A model generated the notes under the pieces. That model did not search any database and had not been told where the DNA came from. It saw only the letters and a program-made list of their open reading frames with translations. The position numbers and the translations under genes were made by a program. Positions 27,695 through 36,345 of a DNA stretch of 64,000 nucleotides are shown piece after piece; position 1 is the stretch's first letter; each line of letters opens with the position of its first letter. Location: assembly GCF_002849655.1 (NCBI RefSeq), contig NZ_PDNW01000014.1:1-64000 (forward strand), read 5' to 3'. The DNA is from Pollutimonas subterranea. Lineage in GTDB: Bacteria; Pseudomonadota; Gammaproteobacteria; Burkholderiales; Burkholderiaceae_B.

Positions 27695-29017
27695 ATGAAC
27701 TACCGCAATAATCCCGCTGCTGTCGCCGCCCTCGTGCGGCCCACCGAGGTTCACAAGGATATCTTCATCAGCGAAGAGATCTTTGAGCTTGAAATGGAGC
27801 ATTTGTTCGCCAATACCTGGGTGTACGTCGGACACGCCAGCCAGATACCCAATGTGGGTGATTTCTATACCACCATGGTGGGCAACCAGCCCGTCGTCAT
27901 GGTGCGGCATACCGATAAAACCATCAAGGTCTTGCATAATCGCTGCCCGCACAAGGGGGTAATGGTTGCCGGCGACACCTGTGGCAACACCGGCAAGTTC
28001 TTTCGCTGTCCTTATCATGCGTGGACGTTCAAGACCGACGGCAAGCTGCTTTCGATCCCATTAAAAAAGGGCTACGACCCCGAGGTATTCAATGACTGTG
28101 AAGCCAGCCAGGGCATGGCCGCCGTTGAGCACGTTCATGACTACCGTGAATTCGTTTTTTGCCGGCTCAGTCCCCAAGGCCAGTCGTTTGATGAATTCTT
28201 CGGCGAGTCGCTATCCACGCTGGACAACATGATCGAACGATCGCCGGAAGGCCGGCTGGAGGTCGCTGGGGGCGTGCTTCGGTACATGCACGATTGCAAC
28301 TGGAAAATGCTGGTCGACAACCAGACCGACACGTGCCACCCCATGGTGGCGCATGAATCGTCGGCCGGGACGGCTGTCCGGGTATGGGAAGAAGCGCCCG
28401 AAGGCACGCCCAAACCCATGGCCGTCGAGCAATTCGCCCCCTTCATCTCACCCTATGAATTCTTCGAAGGCATGGGAATTCGAGTCTGGGAAAACGGTCA
28501 CGGCCACACTGGCGTCCATAACTCGATTCACGCCGCATACTCGGAAGTGCCGGGCTACCAAGAGGCCATGAACCAGGCCTATGGCAACGAGCGCGCGGCA
28601 CAGATCCTGGCCAACACCCGGCACAACACCACCTATTTCCCCAACATCATGGTCAAGGGGCCTATCCAGACCTTGCGTATCTTCAAGCCCTTGGGCGCCG
28701 ACAAGACACTTGTCGAATCATGGACCTTCCGGCTGGTCGGGGCACCCGACAAGCTGCTGGAACGCACCTTGATGTACAACCGTCTCATCAACGCACCCAC
28801 GTCCGTAGTGGGGCATGACGATCACGAGGTCTACGAACGTTCGCAGCACGGCTTGCACAGCAGAGGCCGCGACTGGGTCAACGTTGCCCGCCTGTACGAG
28901 CCGTCTGAGGCCGGCCGCAAGAACGAAGCCGTCAACGGCACAAGTGAATGGCAAATGCGCAACCAGTACCAGGCCTGGGCTCGCTACATGACCGCCACCA
29001 TGAAGGAGTCCGCATGA
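27695..29017 (+). CDS. Rieske aromatic-ring-hydroxylating dioxygenase, alpha subunit
   Basis: A 440-residue catalytic subunit. Rieske cluster ligands are C84, H86, C105 and H108 (CPHKG and CPYHAW). The mononuclear iron site is in the segment DNQTDTCHPMVAH (D-x2-H-x4-H). The start at 27695 has AGGTG seven bases upstream; an in-frame GTG at 27686 is less likely. It is followed by its beta subunit with a 4-bp overlap. In indoleacetate-degrading loci an alpha/beta pair of this class oxygenates the indole ring; that substrate is inferred here. Confidence 0.93.
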   Translation: MNYRNNPAAVAALVRPTEVHKDIFISEEIFELEMEHLFANTWVYVGHASQIPNVGDFYTTMVGNQPVVMVRHTDKTIKVLHNRCPHKGVMVAGDTCGNTGKFFRCPYHAWTFKTDGKLLSIPLKKGYDPEVFNDCEASQGMAAVEHVHDYREFVFCRLSPQGQSFDEFFGESLSTLDNMIERSPEGRLEVAGGVLRYMHDCNWKMLVDNQTDTCHPMVAHESSAGTAVRVWEEAPEGTPKPMAVEQFAPFISPYEFFEGMGIRVWENGHGHTGVHNSIHAAYSEVPGYQEAMNQAYGNERAAQILANTRHNTTYFPNIMVKGPIQTLRIFKPLGADKTLVESWTFRLVGAPDKLLERTLMYNRLINAPTSVVGHDDHEVYERSQHGLHSRGRDWVNVARLYEPSEAGRKNEAVNGTSEWQMRNQYQAWARYMTATMKESA

Positions 29018-29508
29018 GCACATTCAACGATCAGCAGCTCTTTGCCTTCGCCTATGGCGAAGCCCGGCTTCTCGACGAGCAGCAATTCGAGGCGTGGCTT
29101 GCCCTCTTCACCGAAGACGGGCATTACTGGATGCCGCTGAGCCACGGCCAGACAGATCCGCTGCTGCAGGGCTCGCTCATGTATGAAGACAAGTTGTTGT
29201 TGCGCGTCCGTATCGAACGGCTGGCGGGCCAACGCACTTACTCGCAACAGCCAAAGAGCCGTAGCCATCATCTATTGCAACAGCCCACGATCGAGTCCGG
29301 CCACCCCTGGCATAAGCCTGAACAAGGACAATATGCGCTGCGTACGGCCTTTCACTACGTAGAAAGCCGGCAGGATCAACAAACCACATACGCCGGCTGG
29401 TCCACCTTCGAGCTGATCGACGTCCAGGGCGAGCTGCGCATCAATCAAAAACGCGTGGACCTCGTCAATTGCGACTCGGCATTGCGCAGCATTCAACTGT
29501 TCATGTGA
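29014..29508 (+). CDS. Ring-hydroxylating dioxygenase, beta (small) subunit
   Basis: A 164-residue NTF2-fold protein (LLDEQQFEAWLALFTEDGHYWMPL, then LLLRVRIERLAG and an SRSHHLL segment) typical of structural beta subunits of Rieske dioxygenases. Ribosome site GAAGGAGTCCGC precedes the ATG. It overlaps the alpha stop by 4 bp and the following ligase start by one base. Confidence 0.9.
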   Translation: MSTFNDQQLFAFAYGEARLLDEQQFEAWLALFTEDGHYWMPLSHGQTDPLLQGSLMYEDKLLLRVRIERLAGQRTYSQQPKSRSHHLLQQPTIESGHPWHKPEQGQYALRTAFHYVESRQDQQTTYAGWSTFELIDVQGELRINQKRVDLVNCDSALRSIQLFM

Positions 29509-31151
29509 TGAGGCCGGCATTGTCCACCACGGTTTACCAGGCTTTTGCAGAAGCCGCGCAACAATGGCCGCAACACCCCTTCCTGTGCGTAACGCCCGAA
29601 ACAGCGCATGCGTACGGCATTGCCGCCGGCGAAATCAGCTATCGGGATGCGCAAGCCAGCATCGATGCGCTCAAGGCAACCTTCGGGGCCGCCGGTTATG
29701 GCCATGGCCACCGCGTCGGCGTGTTGCTCGAGAACCGGCCGGCCTTCATCCTGCATTGGTTCGCCCTGAACGCCTTGGGCGTATCCGTCGTGCCGATCAA
29801 TATCGACATGCGCGCCACCGAGCTGGAATATCTGATCGACCATTCGGATATCGTGCTGGCCATCGCCTTGCCCGAACGCCATGCACTGTTGCAGGCGGCC
29901 GCCCAGGCAGCGGGGCGTTCACTATTGCTCATGGAAGCGAACCAGCCACCGCCCGCCGCTCCTGGCGACGCCCCATTTTCCACTTCGCGTATCGACATGT
30001 CGACGGAATGCGCGCTGCTTTACACCTCCGGCACCACAGGGCGTCCCAAAGGCTGCATACTGCCCAACGAGTATTTCCTGGCTGCGGGCCGTTGGTATGC
30101 CCAAGCGGGCGGACTTGCCGCCTTGAGCCCCGGCCGCGACCGCATGCTGACGCCGTTACCGCTGGTACACATGAATGCCATGGCGTACTCGGTCATGGCA
30201 ATGGTGATCACGGGCGGATGCTTGATTGCCATCGACCGATTTCATCCGAAAACGTGGTGGGACACGGTACGCGAATCACGAGCCACGGTCATCCATTACC
30301 TGGGCGTCATGCCCGCCATATTGATGAAGGCACCAGTAACCGACCAGGATCGCACGCATCAGGTACGAATGGGCTTTGGCGCGGGTATCGACCGCTCATT
30401 GCATGCACCGTTTGAGCAACGTTTCGGCTTCCCATTACTGGAAGCCTGGGCGATGACCGAGACCGGCGCGGGCGCCGTGATCATTGCGAACCATGAACCG
30501 CGTTTCGTTGGCTCCAGCTGTTTCGGCAAAGAGAGCGACGATATCCAGGTCCGTATCATCAATGACGCCGGCGAGCCCGCCGCAACCGACGAAAATGGCG
30601 AGCTGCTGGTCCGCCATGCGGGACCCGACCCCAGGTTCGGTTTCTTTGCCGCCTATCTGAAAGACGACACGGCAACCCGGCAGGCGTGGGAAGGCGGCTG
30701 GTTCCACACCGGCGATATCGTCCGGCGCAACCGGCAAGGCTATCTGCATTTTGTCGACCGCAAGAAGAACGTGATCCGACGCAGCGGGGAAAACATCGCG
30801 GCCGTCGAAGTGGAAAGCGTGCTGGTCCAGCACGCGGCCGTCAAGGCCGTCGCCGTCGCGGCAGTACCAGATGAGGTACGCGGCGACGAAGTATTGGCCT
30901 GCATTGTGAGCCATGCCGCCCTGGACGCCAGCCAGGCCACGGAGCTTGCCCACGACATCGCAAGATGGAGCCTGACCCAGCTGGCGTACTACAAAGTGCC
31001 CGGCTATATCGCCTTTGTCCAGGAATTGCCATTGACCATCACCAACAAAGTGCAGCGTGGCGAGCTGAAATCGCTGGCCCCAACCCTGCCGGGCACTCCG
31101 ATGTGCATTGACACCCGAGCGCTGAAGAAACGACAGGAACCGGTCGCATGA
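29508..31151 (+). CDS. Acyl-CoA ligase (AMP-forming)
   Basis: A 547-residue member of the adenylate-forming family. Motifs include the P-loop LLYTSGTTGRPKGC near residue 180, AMTETGAG near residue 318, TGDIVRRNRQGYLHFVDRKKN, and the C-terminal lysine segment ITNKVQRGELK. It would activate a carboxylic acid to its CoA thioester. In this operon the candidate is an oxidised indoleacetate derivative such as dioxindole-3-acetate; anthranilate is an alternative. Its start overlaps the beta-subunit stop (TGATG). Confidence 0.9.
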   Translation: MRPALSTTVYQAFAEAAQQWPQHPFLCVTPETAHAYGIAAGEISYRDAQASIDALKATFGAAGYGHGHRVGVLLENRPAFILHWFALNALGVSVVPINIDMRATELEYLIDHSDIVLAIALPERHALLQAAAQAAGRSLLLMEANQPPPAAPGDAPFSTSRIDMSTECALLYTSGTTGRPKGCILPNEYFLAAGRWYAQAGGLAALSPGRDRMLTPLPLVHMNAMAYSVMAMVITGGCLIAIDRFHPKTWWDTVRESRATVIHYLGVMPAILMKAPVTDQDRTHQVRMGFGAGIDRSLHAPFEQRFGFPLLEAWAMTETGAGAVIIANHEPRFVGSSCFGKESDDIQVRIINDAGEPAATDENGELLVRHAGPDPRFGFFAAYLKDDTATRQAWEGGWFHTGDIVRRNRQGYLHFVDRKKNVIRRSGENIAAVEVESVLVQHAAVKAVAVAAVPDEVRGDEVLACIVSHAALDASQATELAHDIARWSLTQLAYYKVPGYIAFVQELPLTITNKVQRGELKSLAPTLPGTPMCIDTRALKKRQEPVA

Positions 31152-32323
31152 AGCCGGCGCGCGCCGGTTATGAAGGCATAGTGGCCGCCGTACCGGTCAC
31201 CGTGCCCTATCAGCGATATTCGATCAACAGCGCACATTGGTGGCTGGGCAAGGCGCTGGGCGCGCTGCTGCGTGAGTCCGGCATTGCCAAGCACGATATC
31301 GACGGGATGTGTGTATCCAGCTTTACCCTTGCTCCGGACACCGCGGTCGGGCTCACGCAGCACCTGGGCATGAGCCCCCGATGGCTGGACCATATCCCCA
31401 TGGGGGGAGCAAGCGGCGTCATAGGCCTGCGCCGCGCCGCGCGGGCCGTTCAGGCGGGTGATGCCAACATCGTCGCCTGCCTGGCGGGCGACGCCAACCA
31501 GGTCGATTCGTTCCGAACCACCGTCAGCCAATTCTCGCGTTTCGCTCAGGATGCCGTCTACCCTTACGGCGCTGGCGGCCCGAACGCCAGCTTTGCTTTG
31601 CTGACCAAGCACTACATGCGCACAAGCGGAGCGACGCGCGAGGATTTCGGCAAGCTTTGCGTCGCACAGCGCGACAATGCCCTGCGCTATCCCCATGCAC
31701 TGATGAAAAAGCCCTTGACGCTGCAACAATACCTGGACGCTCGTGAAATCACCGAGCCCATACATCTGTTCGATTGCGTGATGCCCTGCGCGGGGGCGGA
31801 CGCGTTCCTGGTCATGCGTGAAGAACAAGCCCTTGCACTACAACTGCCTTTTGCACGGATCCTATCCACGATCGAGCGGCATAACGCGTGGACTCAAGAC
31901 GCCATCCAGACACGCGGAGGCTGGACCGTAGATCGAGAAGACTTTTACGAGCATGCAGGGGTAGGTCCCGCCGACGTCGACGTTATGCAGGCCTATGACG
32001 ACTATCCCGTGATCAACATGATGCAGATCGAAGACCTGGGATTCTGCGCAAAAGGCGGCGCACCCGAATTCGTGCGCAGCAATACCTTCACCATAGACGG
32101 CAGCTTCCCCTTCAATACCAATGGCGGGCAGCTTTCTGTAGGCCAGGCGGGCGCGGCCGGCGGCTATCTGGGCATAGTCGAGACCTTGCGCCAGCTTACC
32201 GGCCTGGCTGGAGCCACCCAGGTGGCAAATGCCAAAATAGGTCTGGTCAGCGGATTTGGCATGATCAACTATGACCGCGGCATTTGCACCGCCGCCGCCC
32301 TGCTGGCCAGGAGTAACCCATGA
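31148..32323 (+). CDS. Thiolase-fold protein lacking thiolase Cys and His; candidate retro-aldolase
   Basis: A 391-residue SCP2-type thiolase-fold protein. The usual nucleophile motif C-x-S-G reads GGASG (86-90), placing Gly where Cys belongs. The usual G-H-P motif reads VGQAGAAGG (331-339), with Gln333 in the His position. Thiolytic cleavage is therefore improbable. Steroid retro-aldolases of the Ltp2 class have the same fold without these residues and work with a DUF35 partner; the next gene encodes a DUF35 domain and overlaps by 4 bp. Proposed role: cleave a beta-hydroxyacyl-CoA to a ketone plus acetyl-CoA. The sequence supports loss of residues; the reaction is inference. Confidence 0.8.
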   Translation: MKPARAGYEGIVAAVPVTVPYQRYSINSAHWWLGKALGALLRESGIAKHDIDGMCVSSFTLAPDTAVGLTQHLGMSPRWLDHIPMGGASGVIGLRRAARAVQAGDANIVACLAGDANQVDSFRTTVSQFSRFAQDAVYPYGAGGPNASFALLTKHYMRTSGATREDFGKLCVAQRDNALRYPHALMKKPLTLQQYLDAREITEPIHLFDCVMPCAGADAFLVMREEQALALQLPFARILSTIERHNAWTQDAIQTRGGWTVDREDFYEHAGVGPADVDVMQAYDDYPVINMMQIEDLGFCAKGGAPEFVRSNTFTIDGSFPFNTNGGQLSVGQAGAAGGYLGIVETLRQLTGLAGATQVANAKIGLVSGFGMINYDRGICTAAALLARSNP

Positions 32324-33561
32324 GCCAGGCCCTTACCCGACCGCCGCGTAAGAATCCGCTGGCGCGCACCCGGCAAGCGACGCGACCGCCCGGCACGCGC
32401 AGCCGCCGCGCATTAGGCCTTACCGCGGCGGCGGCCGCCGGACGGTTCGATCTGCAAGTATGCCGGGAGTGCGCGGCGGTACAGTATCCGCCCCGCGAGG
32501 TTTGCCATTCCTGCCTGTCGGATCAGCTGCACTGGCAAGCCGTCGACCCGAATGGCGAACTGCTGGTCACGACCACTTTGCACCACAGCAACGACCTGTA
32601 CTTCCGCGAGCGGCTTCCATGGCGCATAGGCACGGTGAAGATGGCGGCTGGTCCATCCGTCGTTGCGCATGTTCACGGCGATTGCCGCGACGGCGACAAG
32701 GTTCGCCTGGCGCTCAAGCTGGACCGTAGCGGACAAGCCGTCATCCTTGCACTTCCACAACAGGCGACCCCCAACATGGCAGACGACAAAATACTGCGCG
32801 AAACGTCGTGCGACCCTAAGTTTCGGCGGGTACTGGTCACCGACGGTAAATCCGCCGTAGGGCTTGCCACCATCGAATCCTTACTGGCGGCGGGTGCCAC
32901 CACCGTGTTTGCCGGCGAGTCGCAGCCATGGAAAGCCTCTGATAAATTCAATGCTCTGTGCACCGATGATCGCGTACAGCGGCAGGACCTCGATATCACC
33001 GACTCCGATTCGGTTGAACGCCTTTCGCGCTCCATAGGCGGCAAGGTGGATATCCTGATCAACACAACAGGCTACGAGCGTGAAGGCGGCATACTGCACA
33101 ACCGCGACATGAGCAAGGCGCATGAAGCCATGGACATCAACTGCATGGGGCTTATGCGGCTGGCGCAGCATTTCGGACCGGCGATGGCCGGCCGTGCCGG
33201 TGATGGCGTGAACAATGCGGTCGCCTGGGTCAACATCATGTCCATCTATGCGCACGTCAACCTGCCCTCGCGAGGCATTTGGTCGGCATCCCAGGCGGCG
33301 GCGCTTTCGGTTTCGCAGTGCCTGCGCAACGAGTTCCTGCAGTCGGGCATCCGGGTGGTCAATCTATTCTCGGGCCCCATCGATCACGAATGGGAGCAGT
33401 TGACTCCCCCGCCACGCGTCAGCCCCAATGCCATAGCCGCCGCCATCGTGCGTGCCCTGCGAGATGGCGTTGAAGACGTCTATGTAGGCGATATCGCACA
33501 CGAATTCCAGGTGCGTCTGCACGATAACCCCAAAGGCTTGGAACGCGAGCTGGGCACATGA
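32320..33561 (+). CDS. Fusion of DUF35 zinc-ribbon/OB-fold domain with a degenerate SDR domain
   Basis: A 413-residue two-domain protein. Residues 40-150 are DUF35: zinc-ribbon cysteines C48, C51, C62 and C65, then an OB-fold (ELLVTTTLHH, WRIGTVKM, VVAHVHG). Residues 168-400 are a short-chain dehydrogenase fold, but the glycine motif is altered (TDGKSAVG) and the catalytic Tyr/Lys are Trp321 and Gln325 (WSASQ), so it is probably non-catalytic. DUF35 domains partner thiolase-fold enzymes; ChsH2 fuses one to a hydratase. Translation is coupled to the thiolase-fold gene. The first 35 residues are a basic, probably disordered leader. Confidence 0.82.
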   Translation: MSQALTRPPRKNPLARTRQATRPPGTRSRRALGLTAAAAAGRFDLQVCRECAAVQYPPREVCHSCLSDQLHWQAVDPNGELLVTTTLHHSNDLYFRERLPWRIGTVKMAAGPSVVAHVHGDCRDGDKVRLALKLDRSGQAVILALPQQATPNMADDKILRETSCDPKFRRVLVTDGKSAVGLATIESLLAAGATTVFAGESQPWKASDKFNALCTDDRVQRQDLDITDSDSVERLSRSIGGKVDILINTTGYEREGGILHNRDMSKAHEAMDINCMGLMRLAQHFGPAMAGRAGDGVNNAVAWVNIMSIYAHVNLPSRGIWSASQAAALSVSQCLRNEFLQSGIRVVNLFSGPIDHEWEQLTPPPRVSPNAIAAAIVRALRDGVEDVYVGDIAHEFQVRLHDNPKGLERELGT

Positions 33562-33572
33562 AAGGAGACCTC

Positions 33573-34364
33573 ATGACAAGCACCGTACTCACCCAATTCA
33601 TGGCCGAGCTTTTGTCCGGCAAAATAAAGATAGTGGACCTGACCGAAACCCTGACGCCGGACTTTCCCACTATCACGTTGCCGCCCGAATTCGGACAAGC
33701 CTGGCCATTTCGCATCGAAGAGATCTCCCGCTATGACGAACGCGGACCCGCCTGGTACTGGAATAATTTCTCGATGTCCGAACATACCGGCACCCATTTC
33801 GATGCGCCCGTGCACTGGATCAGCGGTAAAGACCAGCCCAATAATTGCGTCGATACCATTCCGCTTGATGCCTTTATCGCCGAGGCCTGCGTGATCGATT
33901 GCTCAGTGGAATCAAAAGACAACCCCGACTTCCTGCTGACCATAGACTTCATCAAGCAATGGGAAGCGCAACACGGCCAAATTCCGGCCAGGTCCTGGAT
34001 TTTCATGCGGACCGACTGGTCCAAACGCGATAAGCGCACTGAATATCTTAATCAGAAAGAAGACGGCGCCCATTCACCGGGTCCCGATGCCGAAGTCGTC
34101 CCATGGCTAGTCAAAGAGCGCGATGTGCACGGTTTCGGTACCGAGTCGGTCGGCACCGACGCAGGACAGGCGCAGCATCTTGATCCTCCCTACCCCTGCC
34201 ACTACTTCATGCATGGCAATAACCGCTATGGCCTGCAATGCATGACGAATCTGGATCAGCTGCCGCCAAAAGGGGCCGTCATTTTTTCCGCACCGCTGAA
34301 GATCCGCAGCGGCTCCGGCAGCCCTTTGCGCGTCCTGGCCCTGACACCGACATCACCCCATTAA
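33573..34364 (+). CDS. Cyclase-family metal hydrolase, isatin-hydrolase/kynurenine-formamidase type
   Basis: A 263-residue protein with the metal-binding signature HTGTHFDAPVH at 71-81 (ligands H71, H75, D77; further H81), defining the cyclase superfamily that includes kynurenine formamidase and isatin hydrolase. Those enzymes open a cyclic or N-acyl aniline. In this operon, isatin to isatinate is the most coherent reaction. The start at 33573 follows AAAGGAGACC; an earlier in-frame ATG at 33558 overlaps the upstream gene. Confidence 0.85.
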   Translation: MTSTVLTQFMAELLSGKIKIVDLTETLTPDFPTITLPPEFGQAWPFRIEEISRYDERGPAWYWNNFSMSEHTGTHFDAPVHWISGKDQPNNCVDTIPLDAFIAEACVIDCSVESKDNPDFLLTIDFIKQWEAQHGQIPARSWIFMRTDWSKRDKRTEYLNQKEDGAHSPGPDAEVVPWLVKERDVHGFGTESVGTDAGQAQHLDPPYPCHYFMHGNNRYGLQCMTNLDQLPPKGAVIFSAPLKIRSGSGSPLRVLALTPTSPH

Positions 34365-34378
34365 GCGGAGAAGCAAAC

Positions 34379-35107
34379 GTGACCGATGCTCGTGTAGCGG
34401 TGGTAACCGGCGGCAGTGCCGGTATTGGCGCCGAAATTTGCCGTCAGATGCTGGACCGCAACTATGAGGTGATTTCCATGGCGCGCCGGGCGCCCGACTT
34501 CACTCACCCGCGGCTGCATTCCGTACAGGTGGACCTGCTGGACGCCCAGGCCACGACGCAGGCCTGCGCGGAAATCGCCCATCAATACCCGGTGAGTCAT
34601 GTTATTCACAACGCGGGCGTGATCTGGCCCAAGCTGCTGGGCGAGGTCTCGCTTGATGACCTTCAAGGCCTGACGCAAATTCACCTGGGCGCGGCCATTT
34701 CGCTGGTCCAGGCTGTTCTGCCTGGCATGGAGGACAGGCGTTTTGGTCGAATCGTGCTGATGTCATCACGAGGAGCACTGGGCCTGCCCACGCGAACCGC
34801 GTACTCCGCGACCAAGGCAGGCATGATAGGCATGGCGCGAACCTGGGCGCTGGAACTCGCCCCGAAAGGCATCACGGTCAACGTTGTGGCCCCGGGCCCA
34901 ATACAAACCGACATGTTCTACGACGTCATACCGGAAAACAGCGAGCGAGAAAGAAATATCGCGCAAGGCATACCCGTGCAACGCCTGGGCCGCGTCGACG
35001 ACGTGGCGCGGGCCGTCATGTTTTTTTCCGACCCCGAAAACAGCTTTATTACCGGCCAGACGCTCTACGTTTGCGGCGGTGCCAGCGTAAGTTCAGTAAC
35101 GATCTAA
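34379..35107 (+). CDS. Short-chain dehydrogenase/reductase
   Basis: A 242-residue classical SDR: cofactor motif TGGSAGIG near residue 11, HNAGV, catalytic Ser in MSSRGA and Y-x3-K in AYSATKAG, and the C-terminal GQTLYVCGG. All catalytic residues are present, unlike the SDR half of the fusion gene upstream. It starts at a GTG behind GCGGAGAAGC; the same frame is open into the cyclase gene but without a signal. The substrate is likely a hydroxy or oxo intermediate of the same pathway, unassigned. Confidence 0.88.
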   Translation: MTDARVAVVTGGSAGIGAEICRQMLDRNYEVISMARRAPDFTHPRLHSVQVDLLDAQATTQACAEIAHQYPVSHVIHNAGVIWPKLLGEVSLDDLQGLTQIHLGAAISLVQAVLPGMEDRRFGRIVLMSSRGALGLPTRTAYSATKAGMIGMARTWALELAPKGITVNVVAPGPIQTDMFYDVIPENSERERNIAQGIPVQRLGRVDDVARAVMFFSDPENSFITGQTLYVCGGASVSSVTI

Positions 35108-35149
35108 AAAGCAGAAAGCAGCATCCCTTTTTCCACCGGAGATCAACCC

Positions 35150-36298
35150 ATGCTACTAAAACGACTTTCCATCTCTGCTGTCATTTTCGCCGCGCTCGGC
35201 ATCACGCCAGTGCTGGCGCAGGTAAAAATAGGCGTTGTCACCTCGGCGACCGGCCCAACCGCGCTGATCGGCATCCCACAAAAAAATACCGTGGCCCTAT
35301 TGCCCAAGAAAATAGGCGATCTCACCGTCCAGTACATTTCGCTGGACGATGCCAGCGACCCCACCCAGTCCGTGACGAGCTTCAAGAAACTGATTACCGA
35401 GGAAAAAGTGGATGCACTGATTGGGCCATCCGGATCGCCCAATGCCATGGGTGTCATCCAGTTTGCAGCGGAATCAGGAACGCCTATGCTGGCACCCGTT
35501 GGCACGGCATCGGTGGTTCTGCCTATGACGCCCGAAAAAAAATGGGTCTTCAAGACCACCCAGAACGATGACATTATTGCCAAAGCCCTAGTCAGCCATA
35601 TGGCCAAGTCCGGCATCAAGACGGCCGCCTTCGTCGGCTTGAACGATGCCTACGGCGAGAATTGGTTGAAAGTATTCACCGACCTGGCCGCTAAGAACAA
35701 TATCAAGCTTATAGCGACCGAACGCTATCAGCGCTCGGACAGCTCGGTCACTGGCCAAGCCTTGAAGGTGCTGGCCGCGAACCCAGATGCGGTGCTCATT
35801 GCAGGCACCGGAGCGGCGGCAGTCCTTCCTGAAACTACCCTCGCCAAGCAAGGCTACAAAGGCAAGTTCTATCAAACGCACGGCGCGGCCCTTCCCGCTT
35901 TCCTGAAACTTGGCGGCAAGGATGTCGAGGGAACAATATTGGCGGCCAGCCTTATGCTGGTTCTGCCGGAAATCGACGACAGCAACCCGTCGAAGAAAGT
36001 TGCTGAAGATTACATTGCGCGCTACACCAAGGAATACGGCAGCGCCCCCGCGACGTTCGGCGCGAATGTGTACGATGCGGGACTGCTGCTTGAGCAGGCC
36101 ATTCCAGAAGCCGCCAAAAGCGCCAAGCCAGGCACCAAGGAATTCCGCAGCGCCTTGCGGGACGCCCTTGAAAAAACACGCGAACTGGTCGCCACGCAAG
36201 GCGTCTACAACATCACCCCCGAAGACCACAGCGGCTTCGATGACCGTGGCCGCGAACTGATCACCGTCAAAGACGGGGAATGGCGTCTGGTTAAGTAA
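35150..36298 (+). CDS. Branched-chain-amino-acid-type ABC transporter binding protein, copy 1
   Basis: A 382-residue periplasmic binding protein of the LivJ type. The signal peptide ends PVLAQ around residue 23, then KIGVVTSATGPTALIG opens the ligand fold. It is the last gene of the dioxygenase operon, behind CCGGAGATC. No permease or ATPase genes accompany it. A closely similar paralogue is at 43579; the two flank the amine dehydrogenase cluster. The ligand is probably a substrate of the adjacent catabolic genes, by context only. Confidence 0.88.
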   Translation: MLLKRLSISAVIFAALGITPVLAQVKIGVVTSATGPTALIGIPQKNTVALLPKKIGDLTVQYISLDDASDPTQSVTSFKKLITEEKVDALIGPSGSPNAMGVIQFAAESGTPMLAPVGTASVVLPMTPEKKWVFKTTQNDDIIAKALVSHMAKSGIKTAAFVGLNDAYGENWLKVFTDLAAKNNIKLIATERYQRSDSSVTGQALKVLAANPDAVLIAGTGAAAVLPETTLAKQGYKGKFYQTHGAALPAFLKLGGKDVEGTILAASLMLVLPEIDDSNPSKKVAEDYIARYTKEYGSAPATFGANVYDAGLLLEQAIPEAAKSAKPGTKEFRSALRDALEKTRELVATQGVYNITPEDHSGFDDRGRELITVKDGEWRLVK

Positions 36299-36303
36299 AT
36301 TAC

Positions 36304-36340
36304 ACGTTGGATTAACGCCGCCAGGGCGTTAATCCAACGT
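36304..36340. terminator. Perfect 16-bp hairpin between convergent genes
   Basis: ACGTTGGATTAACGCC and its exact complement enclose a five-base loop, between the stops of the binding protein (36298) and the AraC-type gene (36346). No T tract follows; a bidirectional terminator is likely. Confidence 0.65.
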
Positions 36341-36345
36341 CTGGC

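Noticed and set aside
31148-32323. Ordinary acetyl-CoA acetyltransferase call
   Set aside because: The catalytic Cys and His positions are Gly and Gln.
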